A DNA stretch of 53,646 bases, taken from Bacillus paramycoides (GTDB lineage Bacteria > Bacillota > Bacilli > Bacillales > Bacillaceae_G). Where the stretch lies: contig NZ_MAOI01000090.1 in NCBI RefSeq assembly GCF_001884235.1, forward strand, positions 1-53,646, read 5' to 3'. Below are positions 6,981-16,652 of the stretch, piece by piece; within the stretch, counting starts at the first letter, position 1; each line of letters opens with the position of its first letter. Below the pieces are notes generated by a model, which did no database searches, had not been told where the DNA came from, and saw nothing but the letters and a program-made list of their open reading frames with translations. The position numbers and the translations under genes were made by a program.

Positions 6981-8657
6981 ATGAAAATGCAATACACTGT
7001 AAGTACATATTTATTAGATCGACTACACGAATTAGGAATTGAGCATATATTTGGTGTTCCTGGTGATTATAATCTTGCCTTTTTAGATGATGTGATTGCA
7101 CATAAAAATTTAGAATGGATTGGAAATTGCAATGAATTAAATGCTGCATATGCAGCAGATGGATATTCACGTATAAAAGGCATAGCTGCTCTTATTACCA
7201 CTTTTGGTGTTGGAGAATTAAGCGCAATTAACGGCATTGCTGGTTCATATGCAGAAAACGTTCCTGTTATAAAAATAACTGGTACGCCAACAACAAAGGT
7301 AATGGAAAATGGAGAACTCGTTCATCATACTTTAGGTGATGGAAAGTTCGATCACTTTTCAAAAATGTATCGTGAGATCACAGTAGCACAAACAAATTTA
7401 ACCCCTGAACATGCTGCTGAGGAAATTGACCGTGTACTTCGTGCATGTTGGAATGAAAAACGTCCAGTTCATATTAATTTACCGATTGATGTATATAATA
7501 AGCCAATTAATAAACCAACGGAACCAATTTTAAACAAACCCATTTTAAGTAATAAAGAAGCATTGGATAAAATGCTTCTACATGCCACTTCAAAAATAAA
7601 TAGTGCAAAAAAACCTGTTATTTTAGCAGATTTTGAAGTGACCCGATTTCATGCTGAAGAAGATTTACAGCATTTCGTAGAAAAAACTGGGTTTCCTATC
7701 GCAACGTTAAGTATGGGAAAAGGTATATTCCCAGAAAAACACCCGCAATTTATAGGGGTTTATACAGGTGATGTTAGTTCTCCGTACTTGCAAAAAAGAA
7801 TAGATGAATCTGACTGTATTATTAGTATCGGTGTGAAATTGACTGATACTATTACTGGCGGATTTACACAGGGTTTTACGAAAGAGCAAGTTATTGAAAT
7901 CCATCCCTATACTGTGAAAATTTTAGATAAAAAATACGGGCCTGTTCTTATGCAAGATGTTTTACAACATTTAAGCGATTCAATCGAGCATCGTAATGAA
8001 GAAAATCTTGAAATTAAGCCATTTATCTCAGAATCGTCATCTATAACTGAAGATTTCAATCCAAAAGTACAAATGGTTACGCAAAAACGTTTTTGGCAAC
8101 AAATGTATCATTTTTTAAAAGAAAACGATGTCTTAATTGCAGAACAAGGAACACCTTTCTTTGGTAGCGCCTCTATCCCTTTACCAAACAACACTACATA
8201 CGTAGGGCAACCATTATGGGGATCCATCGGTTATACATTACCTGCTCTACTTGGAACACAGCTCGCTGATTTATCACGACGGAACATTTTAATTATTGGT
8301 GATGGCTCTTTTCAGTTAACTGTTCAAGAGCTATCTACTATACTACGTCACAATTTAAAACCAATTATATTTTTAATCAATAATAATGGATATACTGTTG
8401 AACGTGCGATTCACGGCCCAAATCAACCGTATAATGATATACAAATGTGGGATTATGATAAATTTCCAAACGTATTCGGATCAGAAGAAAAAAGTCTCAC
8501 ATTTAAAGTAAAAAATGAAACAGAGTTGGTAGAAGTCTTATCTAAAATAACTTTTAATATGGATCGACTTATCTTTATTGAAGTTGTAATGAGCCAAGGG
8601 GATCAACCTGAGCTGTTAGCTAAACTTGGAAAAAGATTCGGCAAGCAAAATTCTTAA
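6981..8657 (+). CDS. thiamine diphosphate-dependent alpha-keto acid decarboxylase (IpdC/KivD/PDC type)
   Basis: This 558-residue enzyme should decarboxylate a 2-keto acid to the aldehyde. The ATG at 6981 is preferred over one at 6972 because TAGGAG ends at 6971. Family hallmarks are present: NCNELNAAYAADGYSR with the cofactor-activating E52, the paired histidines H115-H116 in GELVHHTLGDG that separate true decarboxylases from acetolactate synthase, and the ThDP-binding GDGS...NNN motif near residues 430-465. The same residues occur in phenylpyruvate/indolepyruvate decarboxylases and in branched-chain KivD, so substrate cannot be settled; pyruvate is less likely but possible. Control by the divergent MarR protein is inferred. 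A strong terminator follows at 8738. Confidence 0.87.
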   Translation: MKMQYTVSTYLLDRLHELGIEHIFGVPGDYNLAFLDDVIAHKNLEWIGNCNELNAAYAADGYSRIKGIAALITTFGVGELSAINGIAGSYAENVPVIKITGTPTTKVMENGELVHHTLGDGKFDHFSKMYREITVAQTNLTPEHAAEEIDRVLRACWNEKRPVHINLPIDVYNKPINKPTEPILNKPILSNKEALDKMLLHATSKINSAKKPVILADFEVTRFHAEEDLQHFVEKTGFPIATLSMGKGIFPEKHPQFIGVYTGDVSSPYLQKRIDESDCIISIGVKLTDTITGGFTQGFTKEQVIEIHPYTVKILDKKYGPVLMQDVLQHLSDSIEHRNEENLEIKPFISESSSITEDFNPKVQMVTQKRFWQQMYHFLKENDVLIAEQGTPFFGSASIPLPNNTTYVGQPLWGSIGYTLPALLGTQLADLSRRNILIIGDGSFQLTVQELSTILRHNLKPIIFLINNNGYTVERAIHGPNQPYNDIQMWDYDKFPNVFGSEEKSLTFKVKNETELVEVLSKITFNMDRLIFIEVVMSQGDQPELLAKLGKRFGKQNS

Positions 8658-8737
8658 TATAAAAAGGCGTGGCCTATTTATATTACGGCTTCAGTTAAGA
8701 GGGATACAACTTGTTTTGACACTCAAAATACACACAA

Positions 8738-8765
8738 AAAAAGGATGGCAGGTGCCATCCTTTTT
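8738..8765 (+). terminator. intrinsic terminator of the decarboxylase gene
   Basis: AAAAAGGATGGC and GCCATCCTTTTT form a perfect 12-bp stem around a 4-base loop; it has A and T tracts on both sides and can serve the convergent methyltransferase too. Confidence 0.85.
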
Positions 8766-8836
8766 GACATATATTGAACTTTCACTGTTTTTAAGAACCT
8801 TCTTTGGCTAAAGCCCCGTGTAACAAGCCAAAATTT

Positions 8837-9619
8837 TTAATCAACCTTTAACTTTATAGCTTTTGTAGCAATAAAAGTTTTAATATGCTTATCTAATATC
8901 CTTGTTCCACCAAAATCATCCTCATAAAGACCCGTTATAACAAAGCCAGCTTCAATTTGACCTTGGATTTGGTCTTCTAGAGTATGTGCGTATTCTATTG
9001 TTTGATTTGAATTGATGTAATCTTGAACCTCATCCTCTGGTAAATAATCCAATGTTGATGAAGGTATTGAATGTTTAACATCAAGAATACCTTTTCGTTC
9101 TTGGTTGTCATCAAAAATCCATAGTAAAGGGTTTGTAAATCCAGAAATAAGAATACCTTTATTCTTTAAAACCTTTGAAACTTCATTCCATACAAGATGA
9201 ACATCTTTTACAAACAAATTAGAAACAGGATTTACGACAATATCAAAATATTCATCTTCAAAATCACTAAGGTCTGACATATCTCCTTGTACTGTTTTTA
9301 AAGTCAAACCATCCCGTTTTGCTACCTTTTCATCTTGCTCCAATTGCTTCTTAGATATATCAGTAACTGTTACATCTGCTCCAGCAGCAGCCAGAACTGG
9401 TGCTTGTTGCCCTCCACCTGATGCTAAACAAAGTATCTTTAATCCCTCTAATGACTTTGGAAACCAATCTCTAGGAACTGATTTTTCCGTGGTGACCGTG
9501 ATTTCCCATTCACCTGATTTACTTCTTTCAATAACCTCGCTACTTACAGGCTGAGTGTATCTAGAGCCTTCTTCAACCTTCTTATCCCATGCGTTACTAT
9601 TTTGTTGTGTAGTATCCAT
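8837..9619 (-). CDS. class I SAM-dependent methyltransferase
   Basis: This is a 260-residue cytosolic protein. The SAM-binding fold begins at about residue 60: LKILCLASGGGQQAPVLAAA (motif I), DVTVTDISKKQL (acidic residue after strand 2), VQGDMSDL (motif II) and YFDIVVNPVSNLF (motif IV region). The C-terminal third, with TLEDQIQGQIEAGFVITGLYED and a closing hydrophobic strand, is typical of small-molecule methyltransferases. The ATG follows AGGAGGAATA. It stands alone. The substrate cannot be read from the sequence. Confidence 0.82.
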   Translation of the reverse strand: MDTTQQNSNAWDKKVEEGSRYTQPVSSEVIERSKSGEWEITVTTEKSVPRDWFPKSLEGLKILCLASGGGQQAPVLAAAGADVTVTDISKKQLEQDEKVAKRDGLTLKTVQGDMSDLSDFEDEYFDIVVNPVSNLFVKDVHLVWNEVSKVLKNKGILISGFTNPLLWIFDDNQERKGILDVKHSIPSSTLDYLPEDEVQDYINSNQTIEYAHTLEDQIQGQIEAGFVITGLYEDDFGGTRILDKHIKTFIATKAIKLKVD

Positions 9620-10097
9620 TATGATTATTCCTCCTAACGATCTAGTTGCAATTTAAGTGTAAGATTATTAACTGTTTATACATTCCCTTTTTCTATTAAC
9701 CTACCAGATAGTAAATACATAGTTGTCTATATTTATTTTAACAGATAAACGAAAGTAACTATAAAAAAATTCTAAATAGACACAAAATTTAACGACTATT
9801 CAATTCATTTAAAATAAACGATCTCTTTCACGGAAAACTTCTTATCAGTCAACCAATCCGTTGTTCGGGAGTCAATTTTTGACCATTCTTGGCTTTATAG
9901 GTCATGCAAAAATTGTAATATACCCGAAGGTTGGTCAAGGTTTAATAGGCATACCTTGGGGTAAAGTTTTCATAAATGTAACTTTTCCCTAATGGACAGT
10001 CTTGCTACATAAAGGCATTGGTGCAACAGTCATTGACCTTTAGAAACACATTAGCGATATTTAATTGCCAATTTCAAAAAAAGATTGATATACCAAC
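9620..10097. other. 480-bp intergenic region, no supported gene
   Basis: This stretch holds the promoter of the methyltransferase gene and otherwise nothing firm. A 57-codon open stretch at 9819-9992 on the plus strand lacks any start codon and may be a relic of a lost gene. Confidence 0.3.
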
Positions 10098-10140
10098 AAA
10101 AAAGCGTTCCATACTTGTTGACAGTTGGAACGCCTTTTTT
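10098..10140. terminator. terminator-like hairpin behind the VOC gene
   Basis: AAAAAAGCGTTCCA pairs with TGGAACGCCTTTTTT around a 14-base loop. On the minus strand a T tract follows the stem, so it fits as terminator for the gene ending at 10203. Confidence 0.75.
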
Positions 10141-10202
10141 AATGTTATTTTAATTTTCAACCTCTAAACTGAACCTATTAAATAAGCTACACTTTTTCTA
10201 TT

Positions 10203-10610
10203 TTATTCAGAAAGAGTTAACTGCCAAGACACACCATACTTATCATTTAACCAGCCAAACTTTTTACTAAATGGATAGGAACCTAAAGGCATAAGAATTG
10301 CTCCATCTTTTGCTAACTTATTAAAAACCGTTTCAATTTCTTCTTCCGTTTCACAAGTTACATAAAGAGACATAGCTGGAGTGAATGTAAAATCATGCTT
10401 TACAAAACTATCAATACACATGAACTCTTGTCCATTTAACGTAAAAGTTGCATGAATTACAGTTCCCTCTTTACCAGGTCCATTTGCATCGTAACGAGAG
10501 ATACTTACAATTTCTGATTGATCGAATAGCGACGTGTAAAAATTCATCGCGTCCTCAGCATTGCCCTCAAACATTAAAAATGTAGTGATTTTTTGATTTG
10601 TGTTACTCAT
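10203..10610 (-). CDS. VOC-superfamily protein, PhnB / 3-demethylubiquinone-methyltransferase-like
   Basis: This 135-residue protein has a beta-alpha-beta-beta-beta fold typical of the PhnB-like VOC family. KITTFLMFEGNAEDAMNFYTSLF is the first module, HATFTLNGQEFMCIDS the shared strand, and FGWLNDKYGVSWQL the conserved ending. Despite the traditional family name there is no methyltransferase motif; members are thought to be small metal-binding or resistance-like proteins of uncertain substrate. AAGGGGATG precedes the ATG. No operon partner is apparent. Confidence 0.85.
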   Translation of the reverse strand: MSNTNQKITTFLMFEGNAEDAMNFYTSLFDQSEIVSISRYDANGPGKEGTVIHATFTLNGQEFMCIDSFVKHDFTFTPAMSLYVTCETEEEIETVFNKLAKDGAILMPLGSYPFSKKFGWLNDKYGVSWQLTLSE

Positions 10611-10729
10611 TTAGAGACATCCCCTTGTTATGTATTTATGCCAAACATACATCGGATAACGAAACCGAACATATATTCTTATAAGTGTATTGTCTATAAA
10701 AACGATGAGTTTGTCAATTATCTACTTTT

Positions 10730-11440
10730 TTATTTCTTTTTAAATAATGCTGTCCAAAGAAATGATTCTCCAAACAGTTCATTCGGCTGTTCAATTTGTT
10801 TCATCTTTCGTATTTCAATTACTTCAAATTCTTTAAATATCTCTCTTAATTTTTCTTCTGAATATGTAAGTCCACCTTGTAAACTCCAACCTCTATATAC
10901 GTCCCAATCAGTTATTTCTGATCCATTTCGCTCATCTAAATCACCTGCTGCAAAACATGTTAATCCGAAATAACCACCCGATTTTAATGAGTTCTTAATT
11001 AAATCCACATAATTCATTCTTCTATGCGGCGGAATGTGATGCAAACAACCCGAATCGTATACAAAATCAAATTCATTTTGAGCATCTAAATTAAAAATTG
11101 AATCACAAATAAAGTGAATTTCTATTCCTTTTTCTAATGCCCTCTCTTTCGCCCAACTAATGCCTTCTATAGACAAATCCACCGCTGTTACATCAAATCC
11201 CTCAGTCGCTAAATAAATTGCATTTCTTCCTGGACCACATCCAAGCTCCAACACTTTCCCCTTGGAAACCCATTCTTTTTGTATATACGAAACTAGGTTC
11301 TCATCTGGAACATTTTCAAAAAACGGAACATCCTTTTCTCTATTCGCATAAAATTCATTCCAAAACGGTTCTGCAGGTCTTAATAATGAATCCAACATTT
11401 TTAAAATATCTTCTTGTGTGCGTAACGTTTCATTTTTCAT
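10730..11440 (-). CDS. class I SAM-dependent methyltransferase
   Basis: The ATG at 11440 (236 residues) is chosen over an upstream GTG because AAAGGAG lies 8 bases before it. VLELGCGPGRNAIYLATEGFDVTAVDLS is split here as motif I GCGPGRN and the acidic D of VDLS; FDFVYDSGCLHHIPPHRR is motif IV with the HHI pair common in small-molecule methyltransferases; and SGGYFGLTCFAAGDLDE follows. The N-terminal 45 residues include PAEPFWNEFYANREKDVPFF, a cap seen in tellurite/thiol methyltransferase-like proteins (TehB relatives), so a detoxification role is possible. It is unrelated in sequence to the methyltransferase at 8837. Confidence 0.82.
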   Translation of the reverse strand: MKNETLRTQEDILKMLDSLLRPAEPFWNEFYANREKDVPFFENVPDENLVSYIQKEWVSKGKVLELGCGPGRNAIYLATEGFDVTAVDLSIEGISWAKERALEKGIEIHFICDSIFNLDAQNEFDFVYDSGCLHHIPPHRRMNYVDLIKNSLKSGGYFGLTCFAAGDLDERNGSEITDWDVYRGWSLQGGLTYSEEKLREIFKEFEVIEIRKMKQIEQPNELFGESFLWTALFKKK

Positions 11441-11503
11441 TAAAACCACTCCTTTTGAATATTCAGAAAATAATTATATCTAATTTTAGACTTTTAGACA
11501 AAG

Positions 11504-11528
11504 AAAAAACTCCTAATTACAATAGGAG
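11504..11528 (-). terminator. terminator of the ABC/MFS efflux cluster
   Basis: CTCCTA and TAGGAG form a 6-bp stem with a 7-base loop followed on the minus strand by TTTTTTC. It sits 40 bases behind the last gene of the 16633-11569 cluster. Confidence 0.6.
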
Positions 11529-11568
11529 CTAATGATACATATTCTTTTAAATTCATACTAAAAGATTA

Positions 11569-12330
11569 TTAAAATCCCATTTCTGTCAACCATTTTAACA
11601 GCTTCTCTTCTCGCTCTTTCAAATCATTGTTCCTATACTTACCCATTCTTATTTCGCTAACAATTTCTCCGTCCACCATAAAAAGAACTCTTTCTGTTTT
11701 AGCTGCTACCTTTACATCATGAGTAACTAGCATAATTGTAGTTCCCGTACGATTTATATTTGCTAAAATATTCATTACCTCTTCTGTCGCTTTTAAATTC
11801 AAAGCACCCGTTGGTTCGTCAGCAAAAATAATATTAGGTTTATTTATGAGCGCTCTACAAATAGATACCCTTTGTAATTGTCCTCCTGATGCTTCAGTTA
11901 TATTATTAGTTGCAATTTGACTAATTCCCGTTTTCTTCATCAACTCAAGTGCACGTTTATTTATTATTTTCCTACTCTCAACTTTTGCTAAATATGCAGG
12001 CAAAACTATATTATCAAAAAGATTCAAATTTCTAAGAAGATTGCTCTGCTGAAAAATAAATCCCATTTCGCTGAGCCGTAATTTTGCTAACGATTCCTCA
12101 TTCATAAATGATATATCTTTACTAGCAACTTTCACACTTCCTGAAGTCATCCGATCCATACCACTAATATTATAAAGTAACGTCGATTTTCCAGAACCAG
12201 AAGGTCCCATGACCGATACAAACTCTCCTTCATTAATCTCTAAATCTATATTTTTAAGCACGTGGCAAAATCTATTTCCATCTATTGAATATATTTTATT
12301 TAATTGTTTTACTTCTAAATTTTTTTTCAA
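11569..12330 (-). CDS. ABC transporter ATP-binding protein (MacB/BceA-like)
   Basis: The ATPase subunit is about 253 residues. A TTG at 12330 is the likely start: AGGAGG stands 8 bases upstream, whereas a GTG at 12339 would abut it. GPSGSGKST is Walker A, FIFQQSNLL the Q-loop, SGGQLQRV the signature, IIFADEPTGAL Walker B and LVTHD the H-loop. The signature is preceded by EA rather than the usual LS, a small deviation. It pairs with the FtsX-type permease directly upstream, whose stop codon lies inside this gene's ribosome site, indicating coupled translation. Such pairs export or sense peptides and antibiotics in Firmicutes; the substrate is unknown. Confidence 0.9.
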   Translation of the reverse strand: MKKNLEVKQLNKIYSIDGNRFCHVLKNIDLEINEGEFVSVMGPSGSGKSTLLYNISGMDRMTSGSVKVASKDISFMNEESLAKLRLSEMGFIFQQSNLLRNLNLFDNIVLPAYLAKVESRKIINKRALELMKKTGISQIATNNITEASGGQLQRVSICRALINKPNIIFADEPTGALNLKATEEVMNILANINRTGTTIMLVTHDVKVAAKTERVLFMVDGEIVSEIRMGKYRNNDLKEREEKLLKWLTEMGF

Positions 12331-12342
12331 TTTACACACCTC

Positions 12343-14682
12343 CTATTCTCCATTTACTTTTAAATCATTTGTTTGTTTCACAGTAAAACTACTGAAAAGT
12401 GTTGTTGCGGATACTGCTATAAACAGAATAGCTGGACATATTACATAAGAAACGACCGGATTGACTACAAACTTTATGTGAGCAGCTCCCATAAAGGAAC
12501 CTAACAAACTTACTAGCATTTCTCCAAACGTAGCAGCTATAAATGTTCCTGTTACGATACCAATTAATACAATGGCAATAGAACGACTTACATATTGCAT
12601 ACGAATATCTTTGTAAGAAAACCCGATACTTCTCATAATTAAAATTTGTGAGGAGTCTTTTGCCAATAACATTTTAAAAAACATTGCAGTAATTAAAATA
12701 GATATCGTTATAGCAATCATAATTGCAACTTGAGTCACAAGTTGTAATTGATTAATTGTCTCTCCTAAAGTTTGAGACAAATATTCATCCGTATCTGTTA
12801 TTTTCGCGGAATTAAAATTTTGTTTATATTCTTCCATTTTATCTTGCATATTCACTGTAGGCTTTATATCTATATTTACAATAAACCATAATATATTTTC
12901 CTTGTTATATGGTAAGTTCGCCTTAGCTGTTTTTCCACCATTCGTCACATCTTGATATATCCCGCTTACAGTTAGCACTTTTTCTTTTCCTTCTACCATT
13001 AGAACTAATTCATCACCTACATTCTTTTTTAATTCATTTGCGTTCATATAAGATAGAGCAATCTCATTTTCATTTTTTGGTTCCATACCTTCAACATACT
13101 CTAGTGGAAATTTAGTAAAATCTCCAACTTCTACATTTATATTTTCATATGCCCCCTCATCGTTCACCAATTTAAATGCACTCGTCACAAATGCTGCGTA
13201 TTTTTTCACATCATCATCGTTTCGTATATACGATAATACGTCTTTAAATCGTTTCTCTATATCTTCTGATTGCTGTAAATCTATTCGTATATCACTTTTT
13301 CCTGTCCCCATATAATTCACAAACTGCGGTGACTTAATTGTGTACAAAAAGTTAACTGGAACAATAATCATAAACACCGCTACTATTAAAACAACACTTA
13401 ATACTCGATATAACTTAAATCGCTTCACTACATCTTGTATACCAAGAAATATATTTACATTTGAAATGTTAGTTTGATAGAGCGAAAAAGATTTACTATA
13501 CTTTGTTATTCCTATCCTATCTCTAGTTCTTAAAGCATCCATCGCTGTAATTCTCCTGAAATTCCGCAAAATAAGTCGGCAGAACAGTATAACAGCTACA
13601 AACATTAATAATGTAGCTATCATGGGCACGATATAATGTAAAATACCTTTATCTGTCACACCCATATAAAGTACGATATTAGTGGTAAAGACTTTTGTAA
13701 CAAATAGTGAAAGAATATATCCACATATGCAGCCGCTAGCAGAAATAACAACATATTTTGTTACATACAGTTTTTGAATATCTTTATTTTGAATCCCGAT
13801 CGCTTTCATAACACCTATTTCACGATAATCTTCTTCCATAGACGTAATAATCGTAAATCGAATACATAAAATTGCGATTAGCATTAATAATGCACTTATT
13901 AACATAAGTACTGCTGCTATTATTCCATCAGTTAACGAATTGAGAGTTTTAAAGAGAGAATAAGTAATAGAGGGTCCTTTTTGAGGTAGGTTCGATGACT
14001 GGTATATATTTTCAAATTCGTTTATTTTATTTAAATCTGTTAGCTGAAATTCAATAAGATATTCACTTTCTCCAACATTTCTTTTTACTCTTTCTAAGTC
14101 TTCATCACATATTACGAATCGCTTCGAACTAACAATTGATGGGTTCATTTGAGCATCACGAACAAATGTTGAAATTGTAAATTCCAGTTCAATATTATTT
14201 TTTACAATCCATATTTTATCTCCAATATGCAAATCATACTTTTGCATATAATAAATCGGCACACCAATTTCACCTTTTGAAACATCTATTACTTTGTTAT
14301 TTAAATCTAATAGAAAATCAAAAGAAGTGTTTTGTTTAACGAAACTTATATCCATTACACTATTTTGTTCTGCATGCTCTTTACTTTTTATGAAAACATT
14401 AGATCCATTCACTAGGATTGTTTCAGCCGTTTGCTGTTCTTTTACAAATGGTGTTTTCGCTACAAAAGAATCAATTGATTTTTGATTTATTTCTCCAGCG
14501 TGCATTTGTACGAAGTGAGGTGCATTTGATTGTTTAAATAACTGATCCATTGAACTGAACAGGTTTACAACCATACTTGAAGCACTAGCCATTAAAAGAG
14601 ACGATAGTATTATAAACGTAAATAAAATAACGAAAATCATTTTATTTTGAGAGAAATCCCTTTTTAACATTTGCCTAATCAT
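12343..14682 (-). CDS. ABC transporter permease with two FtsX domains
   Basis: This 779-residue membrane protein has an N-terminal segment (about 14-37), a periplasm-side domain to about residue 250, three helices around 255-370, a further membrane segment near 430, a second large extracellular domain to about 645, and three final helices. This is the duplicated FtsX layout. The cytosolic EIGVMKAIGIQNKDIQKLYV and LIMRSIGFSYKDIRMQYV loops are the repeated FtsX coupling motifs. It lies 6 bases behind the MFS gene and 4 bases before its ATPase, so they form one transcript. A role in drug or peptide export under TetR control is inferred from context. Confidence 0.88.
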   Translation of the reverse strand: MIRQMLKRDFSQNKMIFVILFTFIILSSLLMASASSMVVNLFSSMDQLFKQSNAPHFVQMHAGEINQKSIDSFVAKTPFVKEQQTAETILVNGSNVFIKSKEHAEQNSVMDISFVKQNTSFDFLLDLNNKVIDVSKGEIGVPIYYMQKYDLHIGDKIWIVKNNIELEFTISTFVRDAQMNPSIVSSKRFVICDEDLERVKRNVGESEYLIEFQLTDLNKINEFENIYQSSNLPQKGPSITYSLFKTLNSLTDGIIAAVLMLISALLMLIAILCIRFTIITSMEEDYREIGVMKAIGIQNKDIQKLYVTKYVVISASGCICGYILSLFVTKVFTTNIVLYMGVTDKGILHYIVPMIATLLMFVAVILFCRLILRNFRRITAMDALRTRDRIGITKYSKSFSLYQTNISNVNIFLGIQDVVKRFKLYRVLSVVLIVAVFMIIVPVNFLYTIKSPQFVNYMGTGKSDIRIDLQQSEDIEKRFKDVLSYIRNDDDVKKYAAFVTSAFKLVNDEGAYENINVEVGDFTKFPLEYVEGMEPKNENEIALSYMNANELKKNVGDELVLMVEGKEKVLTVSGIYQDVTNGGKTAKANLPYNKENILWFIVNIDIKPTVNMQDKMEEYKQNFNSAKITDTDEYLSQTLGETINQLQLVTQVAIMIAITISILITAMFFKMLLAKDSSQILIMRSIGFSYKDIRMQYVSRSIAIVLIGIVTGTFIAATFGEMLVSLLGSFMGAAHIKFVVNPVVSYVICPAILFIAVSATTLFSSFTVKQTNDLKVNGE

Positions 14683-14688
14683 ATCAAA

Positions 14689-15933
14689 CTAGTTCCCCTC
14701 ATTCCCTAATATTTTCTTAGTTACAAAAGCTAATATTATCAATATGAAACTAATACATAATATAGGTAAATAAATTTTCAAACTAAACCCTTCAAACATA
14801 AAACCATATACAATTTGCCCAATTGGTGCCATACATTGAGACACTGCTGTTATGATTGCCATTACTTTCCCTAAATTTTCATTCGGTGTTTTCTTTTGTA
14901 CAACGGTAATTACATAAATGGAGACGATTGTCATAATCATTGCGATAAAAATAGAACAAAGTATAAAGAGGATAAATGGTGGATAATGTCCCATACTAAG
15001 GATAAATGGTGTAACTGATAACGCCATTGGTAGAACTAATAAAGCAATAACAAACATCCAATAATACAGTGTTTTCATCTGCAGATTTTTAGCAAAGAAA
15101 CCGATTGACAATGCACCTAATATTGTAGCAAAATCGATTAATCCCATCCCAATTCCGTACATCGTATCGCTACTTTTCATAGTTACTCGCAAAATAATAG
15201 GCCCACCAACAACAAATAAGGGTGTCAAAATTAAATTTAGTAACGCTGCAAGAAGCATAGATTTCAAAATAAATGGTTGTTTTAAAACGTAAAGAAATCC
15301 TTCTTTCATATCTTTTACAATTGTCGGTACGATATGGTCTTCTTGCATTCTTTTTATAAATGGTATTTTAATAAACATTTCTAATATCGCTGATAGAAAA
15401 AACGCAAGGCCACTTAATATAACAAGCATTTTCAAACCAATGATGCCATATAATACTCCTCCTAATACAGGTGCAACAATATTAGATAATGCTTGCACAC
15501 CATTTACGATACCATTTGCTTGTTCTAGTTTTTTTTCTGGGACTAATTGCGGAATACTTGCCATTACAACTGGGGCGTACATCGCACTAACAACCGCTAA
15601 TAGAAACATAACAATTCCAATCCACATAATAGATACAGTGCCATTAAATAATAAAGCAATAAAACCTAATACAATCGCAGTGTTTATTAAATCAAAGATA
15701 ACCATTATATTACGACGATTAAAGCGATCTGCAATTGCCCCGCCGAGAGGTGCCAACAAAAATGGAATACTCGTTATTGCATATAATCCTGCAAATATAT
15801 CTGCACGCCCTGTTATATCTAGCACATATAAAGACAAAGCAAAACGTAAGAGCGTTGATCCTAAAACTGTTATAGTTTGCCCAGTCACCATTAAATGAAA
15901 ATCTTTCATAGAAGATTTTGTGCTAATTGACAT
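14689..15933 (-). CDS. MFS efflux transporter (macrolide-efflux/EntS-like)
   Basis: A 12-helix transporter of about 414 residues. The ATG at 15933 has AGGGTG in range, unlike the ATG at 15949-15951 which lies next to the operator. FALSLYVLDITGRADIFAGLYAI and the motif-A-like GGAIADRFNRRNIMV are typical of the MFS_3 family that contains macrolide exporters and the enterobactin exporter. The second half repeats the motif weakly (GFFAKNLQMKTLYY). It is the first structural gene after tetR and is separated from it by a TetR-type palindrome, so it is probably induced by the compound it exports. Confidence 0.87.
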   Translation of the reverse strand: MSISTKSSMKDFHLMVTGQTITVLGSTLLRFALSLYVLDITGRADIFAGLYAITSIPFLLAPLGGAIADRFNRRNIMVIFDLINTAIVLGFIALLFNGTVSIMWIGIVMFLLAVVSAMYAPVVMASIPQLVPEKKLEQANGIVNGVQALSNIVAPVLGGVLYGIIGLKMLVILSGLAFFLSAILEMFIKIPFIKRMQEDHIVPTIVKDMKEGFLYVLKQPFILKSMLLAALLNLILTPLFVVGGPIILRVTMKSSDTMYGIGMGLIDFATILGALSIGFFAKNLQMKTLYYWMFVIALLVLPMALSVTPFILSMGHYPPFILFILCSIFIAMIMTIVSIYVITVVQKKTPNENLGKVMAIITAVSQCMAPIGQIVYGFMFEGFSLKIYLPILCISFILIILAFVTKKILGNEGN

Positions 15934-15957
15934 TATACTCACACCCTTCATTCGGTT

Positions 15958-15976
15958 TAGACCGACTGTCGGTCTA
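15958..15976. promoter_or_regulatory. TetR operator 1, between tetR and the MFS gene
   Basis: TAGACCGAC-T-GTCGGTCTA is a perfect 9-1-9 palindrome. The same core occurs upstream of tetR at 16653, so it is very probably the binding site of the TetR protein encoded next to it. Confidence 0.85.
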
Positions 15977-15997
15977 TAGTAATCAAACAGAAAATTA

Positions 15998-16633
15998 CTA
16001 TTTCTGCTTGATTAAAACCTCCAACATATAATCAAAAGATCCTTCCTTCGCTCCAACAGATGCTTCCATCATTTTAATATAAGCTATAGCTCTCCTCATC
16101 ATTTCTTCAGGCTTCCACTGAAATAATCCATCATCAAATATGACTTGTGCTGAGGAAATTAATAATTCAATCGTTTCTTGAGGATATGGGGTAAAAAATA
16201 TCCCCTCTTCGATTCCTTGCTTTAAAACCTCTGTTAACACAGGAGATAAGTATATGATTGATTGCACCAAACTTTTTTGATGCATTTCCGCATTATTGGG
16301 TTGATGAAATTGTTCAATCATTTTCTCTTTTATATCTCCTGATTTTGGCGATTGTTCCATTAAAATTCGAAATAACTTATCTAAAACTGGAATATTTGGA
16401 TTTGAGACGATTGCTTTTGCTTTAGCAACATCCGCTTTAATAATCCTCATTATGATTTCATCCATCACTTCTTCTTTCGACTTAAAATAGTGATAAAATG
16501 TTCCTTTCGCTATACCGATTTCTTTTAAAATGTCATTTACTGTTGTTTTCGTATAACCTTTTGTAACGAATAATTTTTCAGCTGTATCTAAAATCTCGTT
16601 TCTACGTTCTTCATACTCCTTTACGATTCTCAT
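15998..16633 (-). CDS. TetR-family transcriptional regulator
   Basis: This 211-residue repressor has its helix-turn-helix at residues 10-55: RRNEILDTAEKLFVTKGYTK, TTVNDILKEIGIAKGTFYHYF and KSKEEVMDEI match the TetR_N domain closely. The remainder is the helical ligand-binding and dimer domain. GAGAAGGAGAA precedes the ATG. It heads a four-gene cluster (tetR, MFS, ABC permease, ATPase). Identical palindromes in front of tetR and between tetR and the MFS gene indicate self-repression and a second control point on the exporter genes. Confidence 0.9.
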   Translation of the reverse strand: MRIVKEYEERRNEILDTAEKLFVTKGYTKTTVNDILKEIGIAKGTFYHYFKSKEEVMDEIIMRIIKADVAKAKAIVSNPNIPVLDKLFRILMEQSPKSGDIKEKMIEQFHQPNNAEMHQKSLVQSIIYLSPVLTEVLKQGIEEGIFFTPYPQETIELLISSAQVIFDDGLFQWKPEEMMRRAIAYIKMMEASVGAKEGSFDYMLEVLIKQK

Positions 16634-16652
16634 TCATGTTCTCCTTCTCAAA

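Noticed and set aside
9819-9992. 57-codon open stretch on the plus strand in the 480-bp gap after the methyltransferase gene
   Set aside because: It has no start codon or ribosome site and matches no family I know; kept only as a possible relic.
15440-15898. 152-codon plus-strand frame inside the MFS gene
   Set aside because: It is the antisense shadow of a long, well-supported membrane protein and has no ribosome site.
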